Below, one piece after another: positions 1 through 7,954 of a DNA stretch of 64,000 nt. Below the pieces are notes generated by a model that searched no databases, had not been told where the DNA came from, and saw only the letters and a program-made list of their open reading frames with translations. This DNA is from Nocardiopsis sp. FR4 (GTDB taxonomy: Bacteria; Actinomycetota; Actinomycetes; Streptosporangiales; Streptosporangiaceae). The stretch lies in the NCBI RefSeq assembly GCF_009830945.1, contig NZ_VWVV01000016.1:62001-126000 (forward strand), read 5' to 3'. Within the stretch, counting starts at the first letter, position 1; each line of letters opens with the position of its first letter. Both the position numbers and the translations under genes were made by a program.

Positions 1-1
1 G

Positions 2-1390
2 GCCGCTTTCTCCCGTGCCGTGGAACTCGCGAAGATCCGTCTGTCGACGGAGGAGATCGTCGCCGTCTCGGTGCCCGGCAACAGGAGCAGCGTCGAGGTC
101 ACCCGGGCCGAGTTCGAACAGGTCGTCCGCCCGATCGTGGAGAGGGCGATCGAGCCTCTCAACCGCTGCCTCAAGGACCTGGGGATGCGGCCCGAGGACA
201 TCGACTCGGTGCTGATGATCGGTGGTAGCAGCCAGATCCCCCTGGTTCGGCGGATGGTCGGCGACGTCATGGGGGACCGGATGGTCTCGGCGGACCTGTG
301 CGACCCCATGACCGCGGTCGCCCAGGGGGCCGCCGTCGCCGCGGCCATCAACAGCGGTGACCTGGAGATCGACCTGGCCGTCGGTACCACCCACGCCCTG
401 GGCACGGTGTCCACCAGGCGGAACGACCGTGGCGAGACCCGGTCCTTCAGCCAGATCATCCCGCGCAACGCCACCCTTCCCCGATCGCAGGAGAAGACCT
501 ACCGTCCCAACCACGTCGGTCAGAAACGGCTCAGCGTGGAGATCTGGGAGGGGGACCCCGCCGACCCGGTCGCCAAGGAGGCCGGAGCGGACAACGGTTC
601 CAACATCTGCCTGACCGAGCTCAAGATCGACCTGCCCCCGTTCACGGAACCGGACGAGGCCTCCTTCACCCTCACCTACACCTACGACCTCAACGGTCTG
701 CTGGGGGTCCGCGCCGTCCTGGAGCGCACCCAGGAGGTGCTCGTCGAGCGTGAGATCAACGCCTTCGGCCTGTCCACGACCGGGGTCGGGGTCAGTGCCG
801 CCAGTCTGCGGGAGTTCCTGGAGACCCGGCCGCGCCTGCCCGAGTCGGCCGCCCCGTCGGCGGAGCACCAGCCCGCACCGGTGGCCGTACCACCGGAGAA
901 GGAGCCGGGGCCGCGTCCCTCCCCGGCGGCTCCCCTCCGGGCGGGGGAGGGAGAGGCACCGGGGTGCCGTCCCCTGGTGGTCGACGGTTCCAACCTCGCC
1001 TGGGGTTCGCAGAACCGGAGCATGGGCGGGCGGCCCACGCTGGCCCGGCTCCACGCCGCGCTCGCGGAACTGCGCGACCAGTACCCCGGGGCGGAGGTCA
1101 TCGTTTTCGTCGACGCCAACTTCCGCCATGTCGTACCCGACCCGGAGAAGGCGCGAGTGGATCGGGAGATCGCCCAGGGGGTCCTGCACCGGGTTCCCTC
1201 GGGAACGGTCGGCGGAGCCGATGTCTACCTATTGGACATCGCCCGCAAGAAGGACGGGGTCGTGGTCAGCAACGACGGTTTCTCTCAGCACACCGAGTAC
1301 CATTCCTGGCTGGCTGGAAAGGGGCGTCTGCTCGGGGGGACGGAGGTCGCCGGTATCTGGGCCTTCAAGGAACGACGGCTTTCCCGTTGA
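2..1390 (+). CDS. Hsp70 (DnaK-like) C-terminal part fused to a NYN/PIN-type RNase domain, 5' partial
   Basis: The reading frame is open from base 2, so the start and most of the ATPase domain lie upstream. The visible N-terminal part is the end of an Hsp70 nucleotide-binding domain: VLMIGGSSQIPLV at about 209-250 matches the adenosine-binding GGSTRIP motif, followed by DPMTAVAQGAA. A beta-rich substrate-binding-like region follows (about 360-780), then a Pro/Ala linker (about 840-960). From about 973 to 1380 lies a separate domain with the features of Zc3h12a-like/NYN RNases: VVDGSNLAW, VIVFVDANF and VVSNDGFSQH supply the conserved acidic residues. What is seen: one continuous frame joining both parts. 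Inference: a chaperone-guided RNase or toxin-like effector. The substrate is unknown. An independent gene starting at an internal GTG is less likely because the frame is uninterrupted. Confidence 0.8.
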   Translation, partial: AAFSRAVELAKIRLSTEEIVAVSVPGNRSSVEVTRAEFEQVVRPIVERAIEPLNRCLKDLGMRPEDIDSVLMIGGSSQIPLVRRMVGDVMGDRMVSADLCDPMTAVAQGAAVAAAINSGDLEIDLAVGTTHALGTVSTRRNDRGETRSFSQIIPRNATLPRSQEKTYRPNHVGQKRLSVEIWEGDPADPVAKEAGADNGSNICLTELKIDLPPFTEPDEASFTLTYTYDLNGLLGVRAVLERTQEVLVEREINAFGLSTTGVGVSAASLREFLETRPRLPESAAPSAEHQPAPVAVPPEKEPGPRPSPAAPLRAGEGEAPGCRPLVVDGSNLAWGSQNRSMGGRPTLARLHAALAELRDQYPGAEVIVFVDANFRHVVPDPEKARVDREIAQGVLHRVPSGTVGGADVYLLDIARKKDGVVVSNDGFSQHTEYHSWLAGKGRLLGGTEVAGIWAFKERRLSR

Positions 1391-1604
1391 ACAGGGATGA
1401 TGCCGGAGAAACGGTTCGTGGGGCGATGCCGGGTTGCGCGGGGGTGTTTATCGTGCCATCCTGCGAACGTCGTGGGAAGGTGGCGGAGGAGTCGTGGGAA
1501 GCATCGCGGTATCCCTTTAACCGTTGAGTCCTCTCTGATTTCGGGTGGAACCGGAAGGCGCACATACGAGTGCGCCCTGCCTGGAATCGTGAATGGGAGC
1601 TTGC

Positions 1605-1772
1605 GTGTCCACGACCTTCGCCCTGGTGTGCGGAGCCTCCTTCGGAGCCTTTTCCCTCACCCTGCTCATCGCCCGCGAAGCCGACAAGAGCTGGCCCATG
1701 GCCCTCCTCATCGCCGGGGGCTCCTTCCTGGGTGCTCTCTCCGCCTTCGGTACCCTCGCCAGTGCTCTATGA
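1605..1772 (+). CDS. Small two-helix membrane protein, unknown function
   Basis: A 55-residue protein starting at GTG with GGGAG six bases upstream. It has two hydrophobic stretches, roughly residues 4-20 and 30-52, separated by a short charged loop (READKSW), so it is probably a two-helix membrane hairpin. A perfect hairpin terminator starts 12 bases after the stop, which supports a real transcription unit. I do not recognise a family. It is short enough to be missed by length-filtered gene callers. Confidence 0.5.
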   Translation: MSTTFALVCGASFGAFSLTLLIAREADKSWPMALLIAGGSFLGALSAFGTLASAL

Positions 1773-1783
1773 GCCATCGCGCG

Positions 1784-1805
1784 GGGCGGGCCTCCGGGCC
1801 CGCCC
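1784..1805 (+). terminator. Hairpin terminator after the small membrane protein
   Basis: A perfect 9-bp stem (GGGCGGGCC / GGCCCGCCC) with a 4-base loop begins 12 bases after the stop at 1772. It lacks a T-tract, as is common for actinobacterial terminators. Confidence 0.6.
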
Positions 1806-2083
1806 TCGGGGGCCGCGGGCGGCAGCAGATTCCGTGTCCTCGCGGTCCTCAAAGCCCTTGTCAGCCGGGAACGGTATCGGGGTTGCGGAGCCGGGGCCCG
1901 GCTGGGGCGGGGCTCGGTCGGGGGTTCTCACCCCGGGAACCCCGGAACGCGGCGCTGAAGGTATGTGGTTCATCGTGTTCGGGCACGTTGTCCCCTGGGG
2001 GTGCCCGAAGGGCCGTGGACCGGAATCGCTGACGGGATCACCCCTCCGGTGTCAAGGCGGCGCGACAGGCGTCACGCGGTGAT

Positions 2084-2109
2084 GGTTTCCCTCCACGGGG
2101 AGGGAAACC
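2084..2109. terminator. Perfect 11-bp inverted repeat upstream of the arabinofuranosidase promoter
   Basis: GGTTTCCCTCC and GGAGGGAAACC flank a 4-base loop (ACGG). It sits about 30 bases before the putative -35 box at 2140, so it may insulate the glycosidase promoter from upstream read-through. No gene ends directly before it, so a role as an operator or RNA element cannot be excluded. Confidence 0.4.
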
Positions 2110-2139
2110 GGATTACACGATTCATTCGTGGAACACCCC

Positions 2140-2169
2140 TTGACACTCTCGGAGACTCAGGGATATACC
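2140..2169 (+). promoter_or_regulatory. Putative sigma-70-type promoter of the arabinofuranosidase gene
   Basis: A perfect -35 box TTGACA (2140-2145) is followed after 18 bases by TATACC (2164-2169). The predicted start of transcription, about 2176, lies 40 bases before the palindromic operator at 2216-2231, which fits repression by a bound LacI-family protein. Confidence 0.55.
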
Positions 2170-2215
2170 TAGGAAAATACCTCAAATGACTGGACTCGTT
2201 CGACGACGTCGGAGA

Positions 2216-2231
2216 ATGTTAACGCTAACAT
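2216..2231. promoter_or_regulatory. LacI-family operator-like palindrome
   Basis: ATGTTAACGCTAACAT is a 16-bp near-perfect palindrome with the central CG and ATGTTA/TAACAT half-sites typical of LacI-type sugar repressor operators. It lies between the putative promoter and the TTG start of the GH51 gene. No LacI-family regulator is encoded in the window, so the repressor must be elsewhere. Confidence 0.65.
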
Positions 2232-2386
2232 CCAAATAGCGAATGACGGGACAAGGGCCGTGTAACGCGCGCGCCGTGTCCCCGGTAAACGATTCTCGTC
2301 GTCGGGAGTCCTCCTATCGCCGCGCCCCGAGAAATCCCGCAACCGCCGACCGGACCCCCGTCGGTGGCACACCCCCCGGAGGAGAA

Positions 2387-4909
2387 TTGCGAGCGAACCG
2401 AAGGAGACCGGCGCGCACCGCGTGCGCGCTGCTCGCCGGACTGCTGTGCGCCGTGACCGCGGCCGCCCCCGCGTCGGCCGCGACCGACTACAGCATCGAC
2501 ATCGACCCTTCCGCTACCGGTCCTGAGATCAGCGACCAGATGTACGGCATATTCATGGAGGACATCAACCACGCGGCCGACGGCGGCCTGTACGCCGAAC
2601 TGGTGCAGAACCGGTCCTTCGAATACAGCACCGCGGACAACGAGAACTACACCCCCATGACCGCATGGGAGGAGATCTCCACCGGAAACGCCAACGTCCA
2701 GGCGAGGGTGGTGAACGACGACGGGCGGCTCAACGAGCGCAACCGCAACTACCTCCGGTTGGTCCTGCCCGCCGACGGCGGCGAATACGGTGTCGTCAAC
2801 AGCGGGTATTCCACCGGAATTCCCGTCGCCGAGGGGGAGGAGTACGACTTCTCGGTGTGGGCGAAGTCCCCGGGCCGCGCCGCAGCGCTGACCGTGCGGC
2901 TGCACGACGCCCAGGGAGAGCCGCTGGCCGAGTCGCTGACCCTGGACGTGCAGGGCGGCTGGGCGCGGTACACCGGCACGCTGACCGCCACCGGCTCCAG
3001 CACCACCGGCCGGCTGACGGTCACCGGGAGCGGCGGCGGCGTGCTGGGCCTGGACATGGTATCGCTGTTCCCGCGCGAGACCTTCAAGGGCCGCGAGAAC
3101 GGCCTGCGCGCCGACATCGCCGAGCGGATCGCCGCGCTCGAACCGGGCTTCGTCCGCTTCCCCGGCGGCTGCCTGGTCAACACCGGCAGCCACGAGGCCT
3201 ACGAGGGCCCCGACTGGCCGCGGGAACGCTCCTACCAGTGGAAGGACACCATCGGCCCGGTCGAGGAGCGCGCGACCAACCACAACTTCTGGGGCTACAA
3301 CCAGTCCTACGGGCTGGGCTACTACGAGTACTTCCAGTTCGCCGAGGACCTCGGCGCCATGCCGCTGCCGGTGGTGCCCGCCCTGGTCACCGGCTGCGGC
3401 GAGAACCAGGCCACCGACGACCCCGAGCTGCTGCGGCGCCACGTCCAGGACACCCTGGACCTAATCGAGTTCGCCAACGGCCCGGCCAACTCCGAGTGGG
3501 GAAGCGTGCGTGCCGAGATGGGCCACCCCGAGCCGTTCGGCCTGACCCACGTCCAGGTCGGCAACGAGGAGAACCTGCCCGACGCGTTCTTCGAGCGTTT
3601 CCTGCGGTTCCGCGACGCCATCGAGGCCGAGTACCCCGACATCACCGTCGTCTCCAACTCCGGCCCGGCCTCCGGCGGCGGCGTCTTCGAGCGCGCCTGG
3701 GAGCTCAACCGCGAGCACGGCGTCGCCATGGTCGACGAGCACTACTACAACTCGCCCGAGTGGTTCCTGTCCAACAACGAGCGCTACGACTCCTACGACC
3801 GACAGGGCCCCGACGTCTACCTGGGCGAGTTCGCCTCGCAGGGCAACCAGTTCTCCAACGCCCTGGCCGAGGCCGCCTACATGACCGGGCTGGAGCGCAA
3901 CGCCGACGTGGTCAAGATGGCCTCCTACGCCCCTCTGCTGGCCGCGGACTGGTCCACCCAGTGGACCCCCGACATGATCTGGTTCGACAACACCACCAGC
4001 TGGGGCTCGGCCAACTACGAGGTGCAGCGGCTGTTCTCCACCAACACCGGGGACCACGTGGTGCCCAGCGCCGCCTCCGGCACCCCCGGCGTCGACGGGC
4101 CGATTACCGGCGCGGTGGGGCTGTCCACCTGGAACACCAGCGCCGAGTACGACGACGTCCGCGTGACCTCCGCCGACGGAGAGACGCTGTTCGCCGACGA
4201 CTTCTCCTCCGACGCCGACCGGTGGACCCACGTCACCGACGCCGGGAACTGGGTCGTGGAGAACGGCGCCTACGTGCAGACCGAGGTCTCCGGTGAGAAC
4301 ACGATGGTCACCGCCGGGGACCCCGGGTGGACCGACTACGACCTGGAGGTGACCGCCACCAAGCGCGAGGGCGCCGAGGGCTTCCTCGTCGGGTTCGGCG
4401 TCCAGGGCACCGGCGACTACTACTGGTGGAACCTGGGCGGGTGGAACAACACCCAGTCCGCGGTGGAGCGCGCCTCCGGCGGAGCCAAGAGCTCCATCAT
4501 CTCCGACGGCACCACCGTGGAGACCGGCCGCGCCTACGACATCCGGGTCGAGGTGCGCGACCGCGACGTGACCCTCTACCTCGACGGCGAGGAATGGGGT
4601 AGCTTCACCGCGCCCGAGCCCGAGCCGTTCCGCCAGGTGGTCACCCGCGACGAGCGGACCGGTGAGCTCATCGTCAAGGTCGTCAACGCCCAGGCCGAGG
4701 CGGCCCGCACGTCGATCGACCTGGGCTCCGCGCGGGTGGAGCCCACCGCCGAGCTGACCGTCCTCCAGGCCGCCCCGGACGCCGTGAACACGGCGACCGA
4801 CCGGCCCGTCAGCCCGCGGACCTCCACCGTCGACGGTGTCGACACCGTGTTCACCCACACCTTCCCCGCGCACTCGATCACCTTCATGCGCCTCACACCG
4901 CGGCAGTAG
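2387..4909 (+). CDS. Secreted GH51 alpha-L-arabinofuranosidase with an inserted carbohydrate-binding-like domain
   Basis: Releases arabinose side chains from arabinoxylan or arabinan outside the cell. I place the start at TTG 2387 because GGAGGAG (2378-2384) precedes it and the protein then begins with a typical signal peptide (RRR-rich n-region, hydrophobic core, cleavage near ASA|AT at residue 31); the in-frame ATG at 2243 would bury that signal. The 840-residue protein begins its mature part with YGIFMEDINHAADGG, then a jelly-roll CBM4/9-like stretch, then the GH51 barrel: GFVRFPGGC, the acid/base Glu394 in GNEE, and the nucleophile Glu481 in YLGEFAS. Residues of about 600-740 (FADDFSSDADRW onward) form a LamG-like beta-sandwich inserted before the C-terminal arabinofuranosidase beta domain. 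It is a single gene behind a LacI-type operator. Confidence 0.9.
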   Translation: MRANRRRPARTACALLAGLLCAVTAAAPASAATDYSIDIDPSATGPEISDQMYGIFMEDINHAADGGLYAELVQNRSFEYSTADNENYTPMTAWEEISTGNANVQARVVNDDGRLNERNRNYLRLVLPADGGEYGVVNSGYSTGIPVAEGEEYDFSVWAKSPGRAAALTVRLHDAQGEPLAESLTLDVQGGWARYTGTLTATGSSTTGRLTVTGSGGGVLGLDMVSLFPRETFKGRENGLRADIAERIAALEPGFVRFPGGCLVNTGSHEAYEGPDWPRERSYQWKDTIGPVEERATNHNFWGYNQSYGLGYYEYFQFAEDLGAMPLPVVPALVTGCGENQATDDPELLRRHVQDTLDLIEFANGPANSEWGSVRAEMGHPEPFGLTHVQVGNEENLPDAFFERFLRFRDAIEAEYPDITVVSNSGPASGGGVFERAWELNREHGVAMVDEHYYNSPEWFLSNNERYDSYDRQGPDVYLGEFASQGNQFSNALAEAAYMTGLERNADVVKMASYAPLLAADWSTQWTPDMIWFDNTTSWGSANYEVQRLFSTNTGDHVVPSAASGTPGVDGPITGAVGLSTWNTSAEYDDVRVTSADGETLFADDFSSDADRWTHVTDAGNWVVENGAYVQTEVSGENTMVTAGDPGWTDYDLEVTATKREGAEGFLVGFGVQGTGDYYWWNLGGWNNTQSAVERASGGAKSSIISDGTTVETGRAYDIRVEVRDRDVTLYLDGEEWGSFTAPEPEPFRQVVTRDERTGELIVKVVNAQAEAARTSIDLGSARVEPTAELTVLQAAPDAVNTATDRPVSPRTSTVDGVDTVFTHTFPAHSITFMRLTPRQ

Positions 4910-4918
4910 TCCGCACCC

Positions 4919-4953
4919 GCGCGCCGGGCACCGTGAGTCGGTGCCCGGCGCGC
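4919..4953 (+). terminator. Strong hairpin terminator of the arabinofuranosidase gene
   Basis: A perfect 15-bp stem (4919-4933 with 4939-4953) around a TGAGT loop, starting 9 bases after the stop codon. It lies between convergent genes and could serve both strands. Confidence 0.75.
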
Positions 4954-5105
4954 CAGCACCTCCCGCGACTGGTCGAAGACGCACTGGTGTCTGCCGGATC
5001 CGCGGTCTACCGCCGTCCTCGGAAGGCCGGTCCAGATGGACGGGGAGCCAGTGGAGGCAGAGGCTGGGGCCTCGGCGGCCCAGCGCGGTGCCCCGAACGC
5101 TTCGG

Positions 5106-5528
5106 TCATCGGATCCCGTTGCCGGGGTGCTCGGCGTCGTAGGCGCGGCGGGCCCGGGCGATGGTGTCCCGGTGCTTCAGTGACCAGTCCGCGAGCGCCC
5201 TGACCAGGTGGGTCAGGCTCACCCCGGTCTCGGTGAGCCGGTAGTCGACCTGGGCCGGAACCGTCGGGTAGACGGTGCGGAGCACCAGGCCGTCCCGCTC
5301 CAACCGCCGGACCGTCAGGGTGAGCATCCGCTGGGAGATCCCGTCGATCGCGCGCTGGAGCTGGCGGAAGCGGCGCGGCCCCCGGGCGAGTTCGACGATG
5401 ACGAGGACCGACCACTTGTCCCCGACCCGGTCGAGGACGTCGCGGATCCCGCAGTCCGGGTGGTCCGACTCCCCGCACGGGTCCAGGTCGGCCGCGCCGG
5501 TGGTTACACCGGTGTGCGTCGGTGACAT
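5106..5528 (-). CDS. HxlR-family winged-helix transcriptional regulator
   Basis: A 140-residue protein of normal HxlR length. The HxlR core is clear: [33 protein letters not shown] and VDYRLTETG. Two cysteines (in DPCGE and PDCGI, about residues 18 and 26) precede the DNA-binding domain, the position of redox-sensing Cys in several HxlR proteins. It is divergent from an NAD(P)-binding oxidoreductase with 85 bases between the two starts, a classical arrangement in which the regulator controls the neighbour and itself. The inducing signal (quinone, aldehyde or disulfide stress) is inferred from family knowledge. Confidence 0.9.
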   Translation of the reverse strand: MSPTHTGVTTGAADLDPCGESDHPDCGIRDVLDRVGDKWSVLVIVELARGPRRFRQLQRAIDGISQRMLTLTVRRLERDGLVLRTVYPTVPAQVDYRLTETGVSLTHLVRALADWSLKHRDTIARARRAYDAEHPGNGIR

Positions 5529-5613
5529 GGATCTGCCTCCTTGTGGGCGGTCTGCGTCCGGTCCAGGATCTCAGAGGCAGTTACCGAAGAGAACCACGAA
5601 GGGGTCGAGGCGC

Positions 5614-6429
5614 ATGATCATGGTGACCGGGGCGAACGGGCAGCTGGCGTCGCTCATGTTGGATGAACTGAGAACGCGGGGGGTGACGGTCGTCGGAGGC
5701 AGCCGCGCCGCTGGGGACGGTCTGCGCCGTCTCGACTTCGACGACCCCGCCAGCCTGGACCTCACGGGTGTCTCCACCCTGGTCCTGGTCTCGGCCGGAT
5801 ACGCCGAGGATGACCGGGTCATCGCCCGGCACGGCGCCGCCGTCGACGCCGCGGTCCGTGACGGGGTGACCCACATCGTCTACACCAGCCTGACCGGCGC
5901 GGGGGACCACCTCGGGTTCGCGCTCGCACACCGGGCCACCGAGCGGTTGGTGAGGGCCAGCGGGCTTGGGTGGACCATCCTGCGCAACGGCCTGTACGCC
6001 GAGCTGTTCGGCGCGCTGCTCGCCTGGACCCCCGACGGCCTGGAGTCCGCGTTCGGTACCGGTGCCCTGTCCGCTGTCGCTCGTGCGGACCTCGCCGCCG
6101 CTGCGGCGGCCGTCGCGGCCGATCCCGCCCCGCACGCCGCAAGGACCTACGACTTGGTCGGCGACCCGATCAGCGCTGACGACGTCGCCGGGCGGCTCGG
6201 TGTCACCCACCGCACGATCAGTCTCGGAGAGTACCGTGCCCGCCTTCTCGCGGATGGCGCCCTGCTGCCGTTCCAGCCGCCGATGATGGTCTCGATCGCC
6301 ACCGGCGTCCGCCACGGGTTCCTCGACGACACCGGCGACGACCTCGCCGGGCTGCTGGGCGGAGCGTTGACGGATCCGCTCGCGGTCGCCGCGAACACGG
6401 CTGCCTCGATGCGCGCCGCTCAGATCTGA
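5614..6429 (+). CDS. NmrA/QOR2-like NAD(P)H-binding oxidoreductase
   Basis: A 271-residue Rossmann-fold protein beginning MIMVTGANGQLAS, with the glycine-rich dinucleotide motif in the first 15 residues. It follows the atypical SDR pattern of quinone oxidoreductase 2 and NmrA-like proteins: VVGGSR after beta 2, VYTSLTGAG, and WTILRNGLYAE, which lacks a classical YxxxK. I chose ATG 5614; a second ATG at 5620 is equally possible because only CGAGG stands upstream. The pairing with the divergent HxlR gene suggests reduction of quinones or other electrophiles under HxlR control. Confidence 0.85.
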   Translation: MIMVTGANGQLASLMLDELRTRGVTVVGGSRAAGDGLRRLDFDDPASLDLTGVSTLVLVSAGYAEDDRVIARHGAAVDAAVRDGVTHIVYTSLTGAGDHLGFALAHRATERLVRASGLGWTILRNGLYAELFGALLAWTPDGLESAFGTGALSAVARADLAAAAAAVAADPAPHAARTYDLVGDPISADDVAGRLGVTHRTISLGEYRARLLADGALLPFQPPMMVSIATGVRHGFLDDTGDDLAGLLGGALTDPLAVAANTAASMRAAQI

Positions 6430-6796
6430 GGTCCGGTGGTGTCTCGCGACGCGCCTGTGCCGGTCGGGGCCGCCGCTGAAGACAGTCACCCGCGGCCCCG
6501 GGCCGCCGCGGGAGACCCCTCGGATGGAACGGCCGCGCTCCCGCCGCTCCAGGCACCGGCGGGGAGAGGCCAAGCTCCGGTCGCCGAGGGAAGACCTCCT
6601 CTCGCGTGCCGGACCCCTTCCGTCGAGCAGACCTGCGCGGACGTGTGGGTGGGCACCTGGGTGGGTGACGGCCATGGCCCGTCTGCCCTCGCTCGACACG
6701 CCATATCCCGCTGCGGAAGTCCTGAACGGCTGACCGCGCGTGCCGGGACCGGCGCATGATAGACGGGGAGGACGGAGCACCGACAGGGGAGCGGAC
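6430..6796. other. Intergenic region without a supported gene
   Basis: Open frames here (for example on the plus strand at 6436-6759) have Pro/Arg/Ala-rich, low-complexity translations and no ribosome-binding site in a useful position. I see no convincing hairpin or promoter. The only functional element is AGGGGAGC just before the nuclease start at 6797. Confidence 0.5.
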
Positions 6797-7858
6797 ATGA
6801 GGGCATGGATCGTCCGGGCGGGGGCGAAGGGGCAATGGGAGCCCTGGGCGCTGGAGAACGGCTGCGTCGCGGTCAGCTTCACCGGAGTCCCCGACCTGTC
6901 CTCAGCCCAGGCCAGGGAAGACGTCTTCGAGCTTCTCCGCCGGTCCTTCCCCGAAGACGGCGAGAACCGCCTGCGCAACCTCGCCAACCAGTTGTGGGCG
7001 TTCAGGTCCGGCATCCACCAGGGTGATCTCGTCGTCCTCCCGCTCAAGACCAGATCGGTCATCGCCATCGGCCGGGTCAGCGGGGACTACGAGTACCGCT
7101 CGGCGAACGAGTCCGGATGCCGCCACGTGCGTCGGGTCGAGTGGCTGCGTGACGACATCCCCCGCTCCGCGATCCGCCAGGACCTGTTGTACTCCCTCGG
7201 TGCCTTCCTCACGGTCTGCCAGGTCAAACGCAACGACGGAGCCTGGAGGATCGAGCAGACCGCGCTGACGGGCAGCGACCCCGGGGCCCGCACGCCACAG
7301 GGAACTCCTGCGGGAGAGGAGCCCGCCGCAGACACTGACGAGGGTGAGACCAGTGACGTGACGGCCGTCGCCTTCGACATCGAACAGCAGGCCACGGACC
7401 GGGTCCGCACCCATCTGATCGAGACCTTCGCCGGTTACCGCATGCAGGAACTCGTCGCGGCGGTACTGGAGGCTGAGGGGTTCCACTGCACGACACCGCC
7501 GACAGGTGCTGACGGGGGTATCGACGTCCTGGCCGGAACCGGACCGCTGGGGCTGGGATCACCGCGGATCGTCGTCCAGGTCAAGAGCGAGGCCCAGCCT
7601 GTGGGCGCGCCCGTCGTGCAGCAACTGGTCGGCGCGGTCAGGCAGCACTAGGCCGACCACGGGCTCCTCGTCGCCTGGGGAGGCGTCACCAGGGAGGCTC
7701 GCCGGATGCTCCTCGGCCACCAGTACTTCACCGTGCGGATCTGGCAGGACACCGATCTCATGGAAGCGATCTTTCGCACCTACGAGCGCCTTCCCGAGGA
7801 GATCGTCAAGGACCTGCCCCTCAAACGGGTGTGGACTCTGGTGGAGGAGTCGGGGTGA
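6797..7858 (+). pseudogene. Mrr-like restriction endonuclease interrupted by an in-frame TAG
   Basis: The frame runs from ATG 6797 (AGGGGAGC upstream) to TAG 7649-7651, giving 284 residues, and continues without any shift for 68 more codons to TGA 7856. The joined protein (about 353 residues) has an N-terminal accessory domain and a C-terminal Mrr catalytic domain from about residue 205: ETFAGYRMQELVAAVL, Asp243 in GGIDVL and the QVK motif at 261-263, that is the D...QxK nuclease core. Beyond the TAG the translation resumes with ADHGLLVAWGG, which corresponds to the conserved (Q/A)xQGLLVSWGG segment of the family. A CAG-to-TAG change is the simplest explanation. The product is therefore probably inactive, unless the stop is a sequencing error or is suppressed. 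Confidence 0.8.
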
Positions 7859-7954
7859 GGTGCCCCCGGTGGTTCGGGCCGGATCGCGTAAGCCTGTGCG
7901 GCTGAGACCCGCGCCTGTGAGTGTTGTGGGAAAGGTGACAGGGGGCAACCGTCC

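Noticed and set aside
2225-3442. A 405-residue minus-strand open frame opposite the arabinofuranosidase
   Set aside because: Low-complexity shadow translation; the plus strand encodes a complete GH51 enzyme.
6436-6759. 107-codon open frame before the Mrr-like gene
   Set aside because: Low-complexity Pro/Ala/Arg translation with no initiation signal.
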